Below are positions 20,946 to 29,824 of a DNA stretch of 64,000 nt, piece after piece. Location: positions 97,971-161,970 of the forward strand of contig JAKCPI010015784.1 in the NCBI GenBank assembly GCA_023213315.1, in the 5' to 3' direction. Within the stretch, counting starts at the first letter, position 1, and every line of letters starts with the position of its first letter. The stretch comes from Euborellia annulipes (taxonomy: Eukaryota > Arthropoda > Insecta > Dermaptera > Anisolabididae). The position numbers and the translations under genes were made by a program. Below the pieces are notes generated by a model that had not been told where the DNA came from, did not search any database, and saw nothing but the letters and a program-made list of their open reading frames with translations.

Positions 20946-21180
20946 CAGGGGCAAGTTTGTCGGGATGGGGGGGGGGGCGATTTTTTTTTTTTTTATTTAA
21001 GGACTTTGTTGGCATCTATGGCCATTTAGACCCCTTTCCTATTTATTTAAATTGATTGGTAACAAATTCAATTGAAATTAAAGAGCGGAAATCATAATTT
21101 CTTTAGATTACTAGTTTTGAATTTCTTCTCGGGGGGGGGGATTGCCTTCACCGCCCCCCCCCCTCCTTAATCCGCCCCTG
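20946..21180. mobile_element. hAT-like MITE with C/G-run termini
   Basis: CAGGGGCAAGTTTGTCGGG on the left and CTTAATCCGCCCCTG on the right share inverted outer bases. G and C runs lie just inside, as in the MITEs at 4619 and 35781. An 8-bp target duplication could not be confirmed. The interior holds a SINE-tail-like piece (GGCATCTATGGCCATTTAGAC). Confidence 0.55.
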
Positions 21181-21691
21181 CCCTGTCTTACCACCCCCCA
21201 GTCATCCACCCCCCGACGGATACTGTTTGATATATTCCACATATGGCATAATTGAATCGCTGAGTCTATCTTTTACGCTTTGTTTGACCAATAATTGCTG
21301 TAACCACATCTCTAAAACGACGCTACACTTTGACTAGACGCGAAAGCGGGCAGCGCGGCTAGTAGTAACCAAGTTATTGTATTTTTGAACTAGGTATATT
21401 CGAAAATGTCCGTTTCTATCTTCGTCTCTTCTAGTTAGCAAGAAATTAAATGGGGATTTGGAATAAATAAAATCTTTTCTAATAATCTCTCTTATTATGA
21501 TGATATCTTAACACACGCACACACTCACGCACACACACATATAGATAAGGATTTATTTCAAATGATAACTCAAGCGGAAAATTGATTTGATCTAAATTTT
21601 ATGAACTCAATCATTTTGGTAAGGAAACTCTCTTCTCTAACAAGTGAATCTTCTCATTAAATTAATTAACATTTTATTTGGAAAATAAGTA

Positions 21692-23010
21692 CTAGCAGCG
21701 ACACCCGCATTCGGCGGGAGATATGATGCGTGTATATAAATTTATTTATTCTATTTTAAACAAATGGAACCCCCTTTCAGCATGTTTCCGCCAATAAAAT
21801 GACGTTAATGATCTTAAGGGGGCTCAGGAGCGACGTCTAAACGTACTAAAAAAAAAAAAAAAAACTAGACTATTCTAAGGAATTTTTCAATGCGGTTTAT
21901 TTTAAAATGAATTAAATTCATAGAGCTATAATTTGTTTAATGACTTATTAAAAAATTATCGTAATTAATTTTTTTGTTATCAAGCAAATACAAAAAAACA
22001 ATCTGGATAATTATGGGCAGGAGCAGCCAATAAATAGACTCTGTATGCAGATTCAATCACCGGAGACGTTTCGGTTCCTTTTATTTAAGAACCATCTTCA
22101 GTCCTTAGATTGAAATACAAAGGCACAGAGTTAGTCAATGTTATCTTTGGCATATACATTGTTGTTTCGTCATAAAAATGTTACACATGTATATTCCAGG
22201 TCAAAAAATATTTTACGATGGTCTCACTGGTGAGTATGTTATATCAATGATATAATCAAATATTTTTTGACCTGGAATATACATGTGTATCATTTTTATG
22301 ACGAAACAACAATGTTTATGCCAAAGATAACATTGACTAACTCTGTGCCTTTGTATATCAATCTAAGGACTGAAGATGGTTCTTAAATAAAAGGAACCGA
22401 AACGTCTCCGGTGATTGAATCTGCATACAGAGTCTATTTATTGGCTGCTCCTGCCCATAATTATCCATCTTCACATCTCACAGCCACTACTTCGAACATA
22501 AAAAAACAATCTGTCCCAACAATCTTTAATTTGTTTTAAATTTAAAAATGAATTTATTGTTATTATTAATCACATATTAATTAAGAAATTTTTAAAATAA
22601 GCTTAGATGATTTATTTAAAAATCAACTGTCAAATTAGTTCAGCATTCTTGCAATAGATGGCAGGCTAGTCTAACAGCTGATCGCCTAAAAGCCTATATA
22701 TGTCCTATATGTATATGCATTTATAAAAGATACATAATATATAATAACATTTATAAAGTATTTATTGTTAAAAGATCAATGAAAATCAACCAAATGCATT
22801 AAATATTATTAGCTACCATTCTGACATCTCTTGGCAAATTTTTGAATTACTTGATTTTTTGGGCACACTTTTAATGACACACAACGCCATCGTAGCGGGA
22901 AAAACATACGTAAACACTTCGCTCCTGCCCCGCCTTAAAAAGTTAGCCAAAAAAGCCCAACTATTACGGAAATTTGCCAAGAGATGGCAGAATGGTAGGG
23001 CTGTATTTAA
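21692..23010. repeat. R2-like dispersed repeat (ACAACGCCATC family), interrupted
   Basis: It starts at an inverted Helitron-type terminus (ACTAGCAGCGACACCCGC). Blocks such as GAGCGACGTCTAAACGTACT, TTTTTCAATGCGGTTT, ATCAAGCAAATACAAAAAAA and TTGGCAAATTTTTGAATTAC recur in the same order at 38140-38770 and partly at 34800-35460. A terminal dyad (CTACCATTCTGACATCTCTTGGCAAAT and its complement) spans 22812-23005. The name R2-like is mine and implies no relation to R2 retroelements. It is non-coding. Confidence 0.6.
22013..22497. mobile_element. Foldback Penelope-like element, family 4
   Basis: The arms run from GGATAATTATGGGCAGGAGC to its complement and contain a divergent CTGAAGATGGTTC...GGAACCGAAACGTC motif, a hammerhead core with A in place of U at one position. 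AAAAAAACAATCT flanks both sides (about 22000-22012 and 22502-22514), and the uninterrupted target is seen at 38328-38342. A second inner pair (AAATATTTTTTGACCTGGAA) folds within the spacer. Confidence 0.75.
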
Positions 23011-23023
23011 TCTCATGTAGCCC

Positions 23024-23090
23024 TTGGGCTTGGCGTAGTTGGTAGCGCGCCTGCCTTGTATATCAAGGGTGGAAGGTTCGGTATGTAAAA
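23024..23090 (+). repeat. tRNA-like SINE head, second subfamily
   Basis: GGGCTTGGCGTAGTTGGTAGCG gives a good A box (TGGCGTAGTTGG), with a CCTTGTATATCAAGG dyad at the anticodon-arm position and a partial B box (GGTTCGGTATG). No acceptor stem can form, so it is not a functional tRNA gene. An inverted relative is at 31425-31496. Confidence 0.55.
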
Positions 23091-23810
23091 TTAGTTTGAA
23101 CTCAGGTAAAAGACGTTGTCACGTTAAAAGTCCACCGGATGTGTAGAAACAACACCAAACTTTTTGTCTCTGGTAGTCAAATTGAATTGAAATACAAATT
23201 TCTCTCACGAGAAACCGAATTTTTATCACAAATGCTGGATTATCGAATCTTTTAAAATTCTTCTCTGTAATTTTTTATTAAAAAAAATTCAATGAGGAAG
23301 ACTAGAAAAGTAATTACTTAGATCTTTTTTTCTCTCTGTCGATTGTAACGCCCCCACACACATCCACACCAATTGATTGCAATCTGATTAGTATAACTTC
23401 TTTTTTTTTTTTTTCCTTACTGGCCTCCCCATCGCATCATCTAACGAAGGCGATTTGAATAATTCATCTCCGAAAACCGTTTCTATTTGAGAATCTATCA
23501 TTGGCCATAAATTGTGTCCAGAGTGACGGTAGTGGGCCTCAGGGCAATTCTAAATGTGATTCCCCCCCTCCTCTCTTTGAAATGAATTCTCTCTCTCTCT
23601 CTCGTTGATGTTGTCGTCGTCGTCGTCGTCGTCGTTTTGGTCTCTGGTGATTGACGGCCGAACACACCCAAGAGCAGCACACATAATGATGGATGATTAA
23701 ACTAGAGAGTGTGACCCGCCCTCGGGAAGGACTCCCCCTCCCTATTCCCTTTTCTAATTAATTATACCTAATCCCTAGTTATTTTATTTTTCTACTTATC
23801 TTGATTTTAA
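23091..23810. other. Unique DNA, no TE recognised
   Basis: The content is mixed, with (TC)n at 23589-23603 and (GTC)n at 23612-23635 that produce a threonine-rich frame on the minus strand. No splice signals or codon bias were found. It may be single-copy host sequence. Confidence 0.4.
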
Positions 23811-23826
23811 ACAACATGTTTCTATT

Positions 23827-24566
23827 GATAAGAGTGTAAAAATGAGAAATGCAGCTAAGGTTATTTCTTTATTTGGTTAATTCACACAGCTGCCGTTTCG
23901 GTTTCGTGTTTGAACCATCCTCAGAGCTCTAATCATACATATACAAGCGATATCAGAAATTATTACAATTATTACAATCAATAGAAATTCAAATTATATG
24001 AAAGTGTCATAGTGGATTTTATACATTATTGAAAAATTCTTATATAATAAATATATACACAGTGTGAGACCACCAGGTACGACCAGGTACACTGTGTATA
24101 TATATATATATATATATTGATTGTAATAATTGTAATAATTTCTGATATCGCTTGTATATGTATGATTAGAGCTCTGAGGATGGTTCATACACGGAACCGA
24201 AACGGCAGCTGTGTGAATTAACCAAATAAAGAAATAACCTTAGCTGCATTTCTCATTTTTACCCTCTTTTTTTTTTAAACACTCACTTTTTTCTCATTCA
24301 CACTCACATTCACACAGCCTTTTCGGCAACTTAGGCCATTTAAGACTTTATACGATAACCGTTATTTAATAATATATATTTATTTTGAGTCCAGGCATTC
24401 TTATTTAAGCCATTTGGTATCCAAATGGCTTAAATAAAATCATCGGACTGCCTGGGGTCCGAACCCGCGACGTTTGGTATATGAGGTTAGCACGCTAACC
24501 TCTACGCCATGCCCCGAGGGCTTTTACCCTCTTATTAATATAACATCTCAGCTATAAATTGTTTAT
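23827..24566. mobile_element. Foldback Penelope-like element, family 5, hosting a SINE
   Basis: Arms from GTAAAAATGAGAAATGCAGC (23836) to the complement ending near 24262 include divergent CTGAGGATGGTTC...GGAACCGAAACGGC motifs, a degenerate hammerhead core. ACAACATGTTTCTATT flanks the unit at 23811-23826 and 24567-24582, a 16-bp duplication. A SINE (24265-24521) landed later near the right arm and has its own duplication. Confidence 0.75.
24265..24521 (-). mobile_element. tRNA-derived SINE, full length, with target duplication
   Basis: Minus strand: A box TGGCGTAGAGG, B box GGTTCGGACCC, the TTGGATACCAAATGG dyad, GGCCTAAGTTGCCGAAAAGG and poly-A. TTTTACCCTCTT flanks it (24257-24268 and 24522-24533). 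Head, body and tail all match the consensus closely, so it is a young copy. Confidence 0.93.
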
Positions 24567-24650
24567 ACAACATGTTTCTATTTCATTACATTTTTGAAAA
24601 TTACCGAAATGTCATTTCTAACTCTTCAATTGTTTTATGTTTTCTTACTT

Positions 24651-24935
24651 TCTCTTACCTCTGTATATATATATATGTTAATAATCGTCGCCTATATATA
24701 GAGAGAAAGTATTGGATTCAGGCAAAAAATTCGATAACGAGATTTTGACGGATATACACGTTTTGAGGTCCTCTGAGTCCAAAGAAGTTTGTTTTCGCGA
24801 TATGGTCTGTCTGTGGAAAAAATATCTCAAGAACGAAAAGAGCTAGGAAGTTGAAATTTTATATTTAAGTCAGAGACCCCCCCCCCCTGGCACTTGACAC
24901 GAAGCTTTTAAACAAAGAAATCGGCCAAAGAATAT
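24651..24935 (+). mobile_element. M-family repeat, 5' third only
   Basis: H1 with an enlarged loop (TTAATAATCGTCGCC), the TTCATG-type block, a short GTCTGTCTG tract and the GACACGAAGCTTTT block are present. It ends where AAATGAATACTTCATTTAAA begins. Adjacent DNA to 25055 is unassigned. Confidence 0.8.
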
Positions 24936-25369
24936 TAAATGAATACTTCATTTAAATTAGTTGAGAAACAAAATGGCTACCATATCTCGACATGCACGAC
25001 ATCTGCGATTGCAGCGCCTCTACATACATTCTGACACAAAATTCAAATATTGTATTTTACTTTCTCTTACCTCTATATGTTAATATATAGAGAAAGTATT
25101 GGTTTCATGCCAAAAATTCGATGTTGATAATCAAAATCGGCCAAAAAGTACTAGTACTTTACTGATGTGGCTTTTCAGTTTTTTTTTTTTTTCGATTTTC
25201 TCAAAATTCACTCCAACGATTTTTTTTATAAATTCAAAAATCAATTATTTTTTAGATGCTCTTTAAAATGTATATTCTCATTTTTCCATTGAAACCATCT
25301 GAAGACCACTTTACTCTTATGCTTCATAGGAAGCATAGGAGAAATGGTTGCCATGGTAACAAAATATAC

Positions 25370-26512
25370 ATTTTTTTTTTTTTTTGTTATTTGGATTGAC
25401 TACTAGGTCATACCATTACAAACTAACAAATAGATAAAATATAATAATAATATATACTACAATATAACGTGAAAAATTATGTATTATTATTTATGTGGAA
25501 TTATAACCAATGTCTATATACTGCATTTTAAAAGTAAATTTATCAATAACATTTTTTAAAAAGTTGATAGTTTTTTAACATTTGTTCCCATTATTTTCTA
25601 TGATTTTACTTGCCAAATTATCGAGGTTTGGATACTTGCGTAATTCATTTTTAAAAAATTCTTCATCCTCTTTAGAGATATTGAACGTTGACAGGGCTAC
25701 TTCATTTGTAACCACTTTCTTTAAAAAGTTACTTAAGACTGCTTGATGATTATTAGGATCACATATGTTTTCAATGTAGACCATTTGGGAAGTAATTGGA
25801 GTAGAAGGGCATATATTACTGGATATATTTTGTTGAACTTCAAAATGTCGAACTTCTTTTGGTTTAGGACTACGCGGGCGAGTAGGAGCAATTATTTTTT
25901 TATGTAATTTGTTTTCTGTTGTTGAAAGAGACTTATTCGTATTAAGTTGTTGTGGAGAAGTATTGAGTTCGATATTAAGTGCAGGTGATGAAACTTTTTT
26001 GGCATAAGATCTGTTATCCTTCAATGATAGAAGAGCTTCTTTGAAAGACATCAACTTATTCGTCATAAGGTTTTTAATTTGTTCTTGTTTAAGATACTCT
26101 GGACATTTTGGGTCTGTACCATAGTGTGGGCTTTGGCAATGAATACAGCAAATTGTAGCCTGACACGAATCATTCTTGTGCTCTTCCGCACATCGATTGC
26201 AGTGGGGTGGAGAAACGCAAGAAGATTGAAAATGTCCATAAAAAAGACAGTTTCGGCACTGAATAATCTTTTGTTTATAAATATCTACCTTACAGATAAC
26301 TCCTAAAATTTTTATTTCTTTGGGTATGTTTTAACCTTTAAAAGTAAGTACCACTAAAGGGGTCGGTACACGTATATTTGTTCCATTTTTATCCATTTTA
26401 TAAATCCTTTTAGCTTTAACAACCTGCTGTTCTGAGACCATATACTCTACAATTTCTTCGTCAGATAAGCAATAATCCACATCTCTAATAATCCCTTGCC
26501 TATATATTATAT
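25370..26512 (-). mobile_element. ORF1-only LINE insertion
   Basis: Minus-strand order: a 5'-truncated gag-like frame (26512 down to 25575), a 3' UTR of about 190 bases and a poly-A (T run at 25369-25385). There is no endonuclease or reverse transcriptase region between the gag stop and the poly-A. It disrupts an M copy, and part of the M target (AATATTTTCCCATACTT) is missing. The layout resembles half-LINE derivatives mobilised in trans. Confidence 0.7.
25575..26512 (-). pseudogene. LINE ORF1 (gag-like) with three zinc knuckles
   Basis: The N-terminal part reads YCLSDEEIVEYMVSEQQVVK and VPTPLVVLTFKG, then an in-frame TAA where coding would continue. In the same frame follow CRNCLFYGHFQSSC (CX2CX4HX4C), CNRCAEEHKNDSC and CIHCQSPHYGTDPKC. 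The C-terminal 163 residues are basic and serine-rich, with no domain I recognise. Triple knuckles of this spacing are typical of jockey/I-type LINE ORF1, an RNA-binding nucleocapsid-like protein. The single stop and the missing N-terminus make it a pseudogene. Confidence 0.82.
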
Positions 26513-26656
26513 ATTAATAAATTTTACATCTTGAATTTTAATATATCGGCGGAAACTAAATATATGTCAACACGAAAAATCTGGTGTGAAAAGCATAGTA
26601 TTACCTTCGGTAATCGAAAGTTGTGTGCTGTACTACAGTTACACCAGATTTTTAAA

Positions 26657-27168
26657 ATAGAGCACATTTTCTAATAAAATATAATTTTCTGTATTTTTCT
26701 AAAATTAGAGCAAAACTGATGTTAATTTAGGAATCAGCTCTACCCATATACTCAGGAATAGCTCAAAATCACTGTTATTATTTATGTCCTCCAATTTAGG
26801 CTTATAATTAAAAACAAACTGCATCCATTTATTTTATTTAATTATTCATATAACAGGAGAGAGTAGAGGGGGAGGGGGGATTTATTTTGTGGCTGCTGCT
26901 GCTGCTGTGGTGCTAAATTCGCCAAGTCATGCAATCTGTCCATTCATTCATGCAATTAATTAAACGCCTGTTAACTGCGATGTCTTTGAGTATAGGCGGG
27001 GGATAGATTTATGTTCTATGCATCATTCATGCTTTTCTTCTCTCAATTTTCTATATTATAATTTATATATTATAATTCTCTCACGCTATGTTTGGCCAAC
27101 GAAATTTATGAATTACAGAAAAATTGTTTTCGTCCCGAAATTCCTATAATTTTTTGAGTTATTAATAA
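26657..27168. other. Unique DNA ending in a Helitron fragment
   Basis: A (CTG)n tract lies at about 26894-26906. From about 27072 the text TCTCACGCTATGTTTGGCCA, TTGTTTTCGTCCCGAAATTCC and TTTTTTGAGTTATTAAT follows the 5' region of the Helitron at 17227, then stops at the foldback boundary at 27169. Confidence 0.5.
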
Positions 27169-27225
27169 CACTAGTCGACAAGGTTTTTTTCACAAGATAT
27201 CTGATAAGTGAACCTAGTGCATTTT

Positions 27226-27911
27226 TACTTTCTCGTACCTCTATATATATGTTAATATATAGAGAGAGAAAGTATTGGTTTCATGTCAAAAATTCGATGT
27301 CGAGATTTTGATGGATCTTCACGTTTTGAGGTCCCCTGAATCCAAAAAAGTGGTTTTCGCGACATGGTCTGTCTGTGTGTCTGTGTGTCTGTCTGTGTGT
27401 GTGTGTGTGTGTCTGTGAACAAAATATCTCAAGACCGAAAAGAGCTAGGAAGTTGAAATTTTATATTTTAGTTAGGCACCTCCATGGGACCTGACACGAA
27501 GCTTTTGAACAAAATCGACCAAAGAGTACTAGTACTTTACTGATTCACTTTTTCAGTTTTTTTCGATTTTCTCAAAATTTGCTCCAACGATTTTTTTTAA
27601 AATTCAAAACTCAATTATTTTTTAGATTCTCTATAAAATGTATATTCTCATTTTGTGATTGAAATCTTCTGAAGACCACTTTACTCTTGTTCTTCATAGA
27701 AAAGATAGGAGAAATGGTTGCCATGGTATCAAAATATAAATATTTTCCCATACTTATAAATTTTACATCTTGAATTCAATTGTACCCTACTGTCGGAAAC
27801 TAAATACATGTCGACACAAAAAATCTGGTGTGACAAGCACAGTACACAACTTCCGATTACCGAAGGTAAGAGAAAGTTGTGTGCTGTGCGCCAGTCACAC
27901 CAGATTTTTTC
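27226..27911 (+). mobile_element. Full-length M-family repeat inside the foldback
   Basis: H1, the TTTCATGTCAAAAATTCGAT block, the (GTCTGT)/(GT)n tract (27369-27415), the X-box-like GTTGCCATGGTATC (one change), and H2 (27820-27911) are all present. Arm sequence of the foldback continues on both sides (GTGCATTTTTAC before, TCATTCTGAATTCAG after). Confidence 0.92.
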
Positions 27912-28344
27912 ATTCTGAATTCAGATATGTAGTTAGAATTTTTCCATCAGGCACAGTTTTAGAGATATAGAGCAAAATAGATTTTAATAGAAAATATGCT
28001 CTAAAACGGCTTTTATTTAGAATGTTCAAATTATTTTTAACGCGACACCCCGTCAAATTATGCAGATAGTTAGACTACATATAAAGATGAAACTTATTCA
28101 TCCCAATCGGAGGTCATTTAGACGTGCCGCAAACGGCTTAAAGTTTAGTAAAATCGAAATTTTGAAGATTTATTTTTGATTTGGTCACCCCTAATACAAT
28201 TTTAGATATCTCTGAATGCAAAAAACATATATGTACGATATTCTATAGTTCTTTGGCTTTCTAAAAATCATTCATTCGTAAAAATCTGTTAATTATTGAC
28301 GAAATTATGACAAAAAACGTCAGCAAAGAACAAACACAAGTACA

Positions 28345-28545
28345 CTCACTGGTCGAAAGAAATAGACTTCAATTGAATTAAAAAGCGAACCCTATCCACG
28401 AGAAGCTAATGTATCCTCTCTGAGCATCGGGTCACGGGCCCTAACTTTATTAAATATTATTTTTAAAAAAATTATAGAATCTGATATCTTTCTTTATACT
28501 TGTAAAAGAACAAGAAGTTCATTTTTTTCGACCAGTGAGTGTACT
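28345..28545. repeat. Inner palindrome with its own TIR-like ends
   Basis: CACTCACTGGTCGAAAGAAA at the left is the complement of TTTTTTTCGACCAGTGAGTG at the right. The loop includes GGGTCACGGGCCC. Its ends are a diverged version of the outer TIR (CACTAGTCGACAA), which suggests insertion of a related element into the centre of another. Confidence 0.7.
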
Positions 28546-29031
28546 TGTGTTTTTTCTTTGCTGACTTTTTTGTTCATAATTTCGTGAATGATTAACAGAT
28601 TTTTACGAATGAATGCTTTTTAGAAAGCCAAAGAACTATAGAATATCGTAAATATATGCTTTTTGCATTGAGGGATATCTAAAATTGTATTAGGGGTGAC
28701 CAAAGCAAAAAAAATCTTGAAAATTTTGATTTTTCTAAACTTTAAGCCGTTTGCGGCACGTCTAAATGACCTCCGATTGGGATGAAACTTTAAATTTATA
28801 TGTATTCTAAATACCTGAATATTTTTACGGGGTGTCGCGTTAAAAATAATTTGAACATTCTAAATAAAAGCCGTTTTAAAGCACATTTTCTATTAAAATC
28901 TATTTTTTCTCTAAAACTGTGCCTGATGGGTCAAAGCTGAAATGATATTTGAATTCAGTATGAAAAATACTTCTAGAATTTTATATCTTTATTCTTGTGA
29001 AAGAAAAAAAGTTTATTTTTGTCGACTAGTG

Positions 29032-29392
29032 TTATTGTAAATCTATGTTTAGGAATTTTTTTTTTTTTTTTGGGGGGGGGGGTGCGTATTAGTAAGTAGT
29101 CCCGGGGCCCGTCAAGTCTGTCTGCGACCAGTCACACCAGATTTTTTACTTATGAAATGCAAGTGGTCAAGTTTGGAACTAAAGTGCAATGGGAACGTCT
29201 TCCAAGTACGTTTTTACATTTTCGATCCCGAGTGGATAGATAATTCAAATGATATTTAATCAAATAAACAACAGATGGATGCGTGGGTGGTTAGTAATGT
29301 TTTTATAATAGATATATCATTATAGAAAAAAACAGATTTTGAAATATAATTATTTTATTAATATCCTTTGCGAATATTCATTTGAAAGTGTG
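29032..29392. other. Spacer with H2 fragment
   Basis: A T/G run lies at 29050-29082. GCGACCAGTCACACCAGATTTTTT at 29126-29149 is the distal tip of an M H2. The rest is unassigned AT-rich DNA. Confidence 0.5.
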
Positions 29393-29757
29393 TCACGGGT
29401 CGGTCGTGGTCTCGTGACTCTCGACGCCTCCTCCACCACCACCACCTCCTTCTTCATCTTCCTGTCGCAATGAAGACAAGCCATTGAGCAGACTCATTAT
29501 TAAAATCTCTTGATGGAGTGAGTGCACCAGCCCTCGATTTTTTACATTTCCCGTAAGGATCATTAACGTGACTCTGCTGAAATCCGGACATGCGAGCACG
29601 ACCACCTCATCGTCGACCGTTAAGGCGAAGTGGAAACCGCAGGGCACACCCCCCCCCCTCTGGAGGCCTTGGGGGTCGTCACGCCGACAAGTCGTGTGCG
29701 CGCACCTTCTTCTTCGAGAAGATGGGAATCCCAGTCCGCCAGCTTTTATCAAAATTA
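29393..29757 (-). other. GC-rich coding-like island, unrecognised
   Basis: Minus strand: an open frame includes GFHFALTVDDEVVVLACPDF, followed by SRVTLMILTGNVKNRG and a glycine run before a stop at 29393. Upstream a different frame with high GC3 reads KLADWDSHLLEEEGARTRLV. The two would join only if the G10 tract at 29649-29658 were one base longer, so a frameshift or assembly slip is possible. The plus strand is also open (KSCARTFFFEKMGIPVRQ). No known domain was recognised, and neither a clean acceptor nor donor was found. Confidence 0.3.
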
Positions 29758-29824
29758 TCTTTCTTTTTGTGCATTTAATGCTCTTTCTTTTTTTTAGAAA
29801 AAAAAATTCTCTTGTTTTGATCAC

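Larger units (their letters stand above)
25056..26656 (+). mobile_element. M-family repeat with internal deletion, split by a LINE
   Basis: H1 (25062-25100) is followed by a jump to the GGCCAAAAAGTACTAGTACT block (deletion of the microsatellite part), then GTTGCCATGGTAAC (about 25349-25362). The LINE at 25370-26512 follows, after which AAATTTTACATCTTGAATTT and H2 (26575-26656) resume. Confidence 0.85.
27169..29031. mobile_element. Large foldback element with nested palindrome
   Basis: The outer ends ACACTAGTCGACAA and TTTGTCGACTAGTGTTA are inverted. The arms share CGTTTTAGAGCATATT-like text, GTTCAAATTATTTTTAACGC and GCCGCAAACGGCTTAAAGTT in opposite sense. An M copy (27226-27911) splits the left arm. 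A smaller palindrome (28345-28545) with ends CACTGGTCGAAA forms the centre. It carries no coding and resembles Tc1/mariner-type foldbacks. Confidence 0.8.

Noticed and set aside
23024..23090. Functional tRNA gene
   Set aside because: No 7-bp acceptor stem, incomplete B box and no terminator at the right distance. It is a SINE head.
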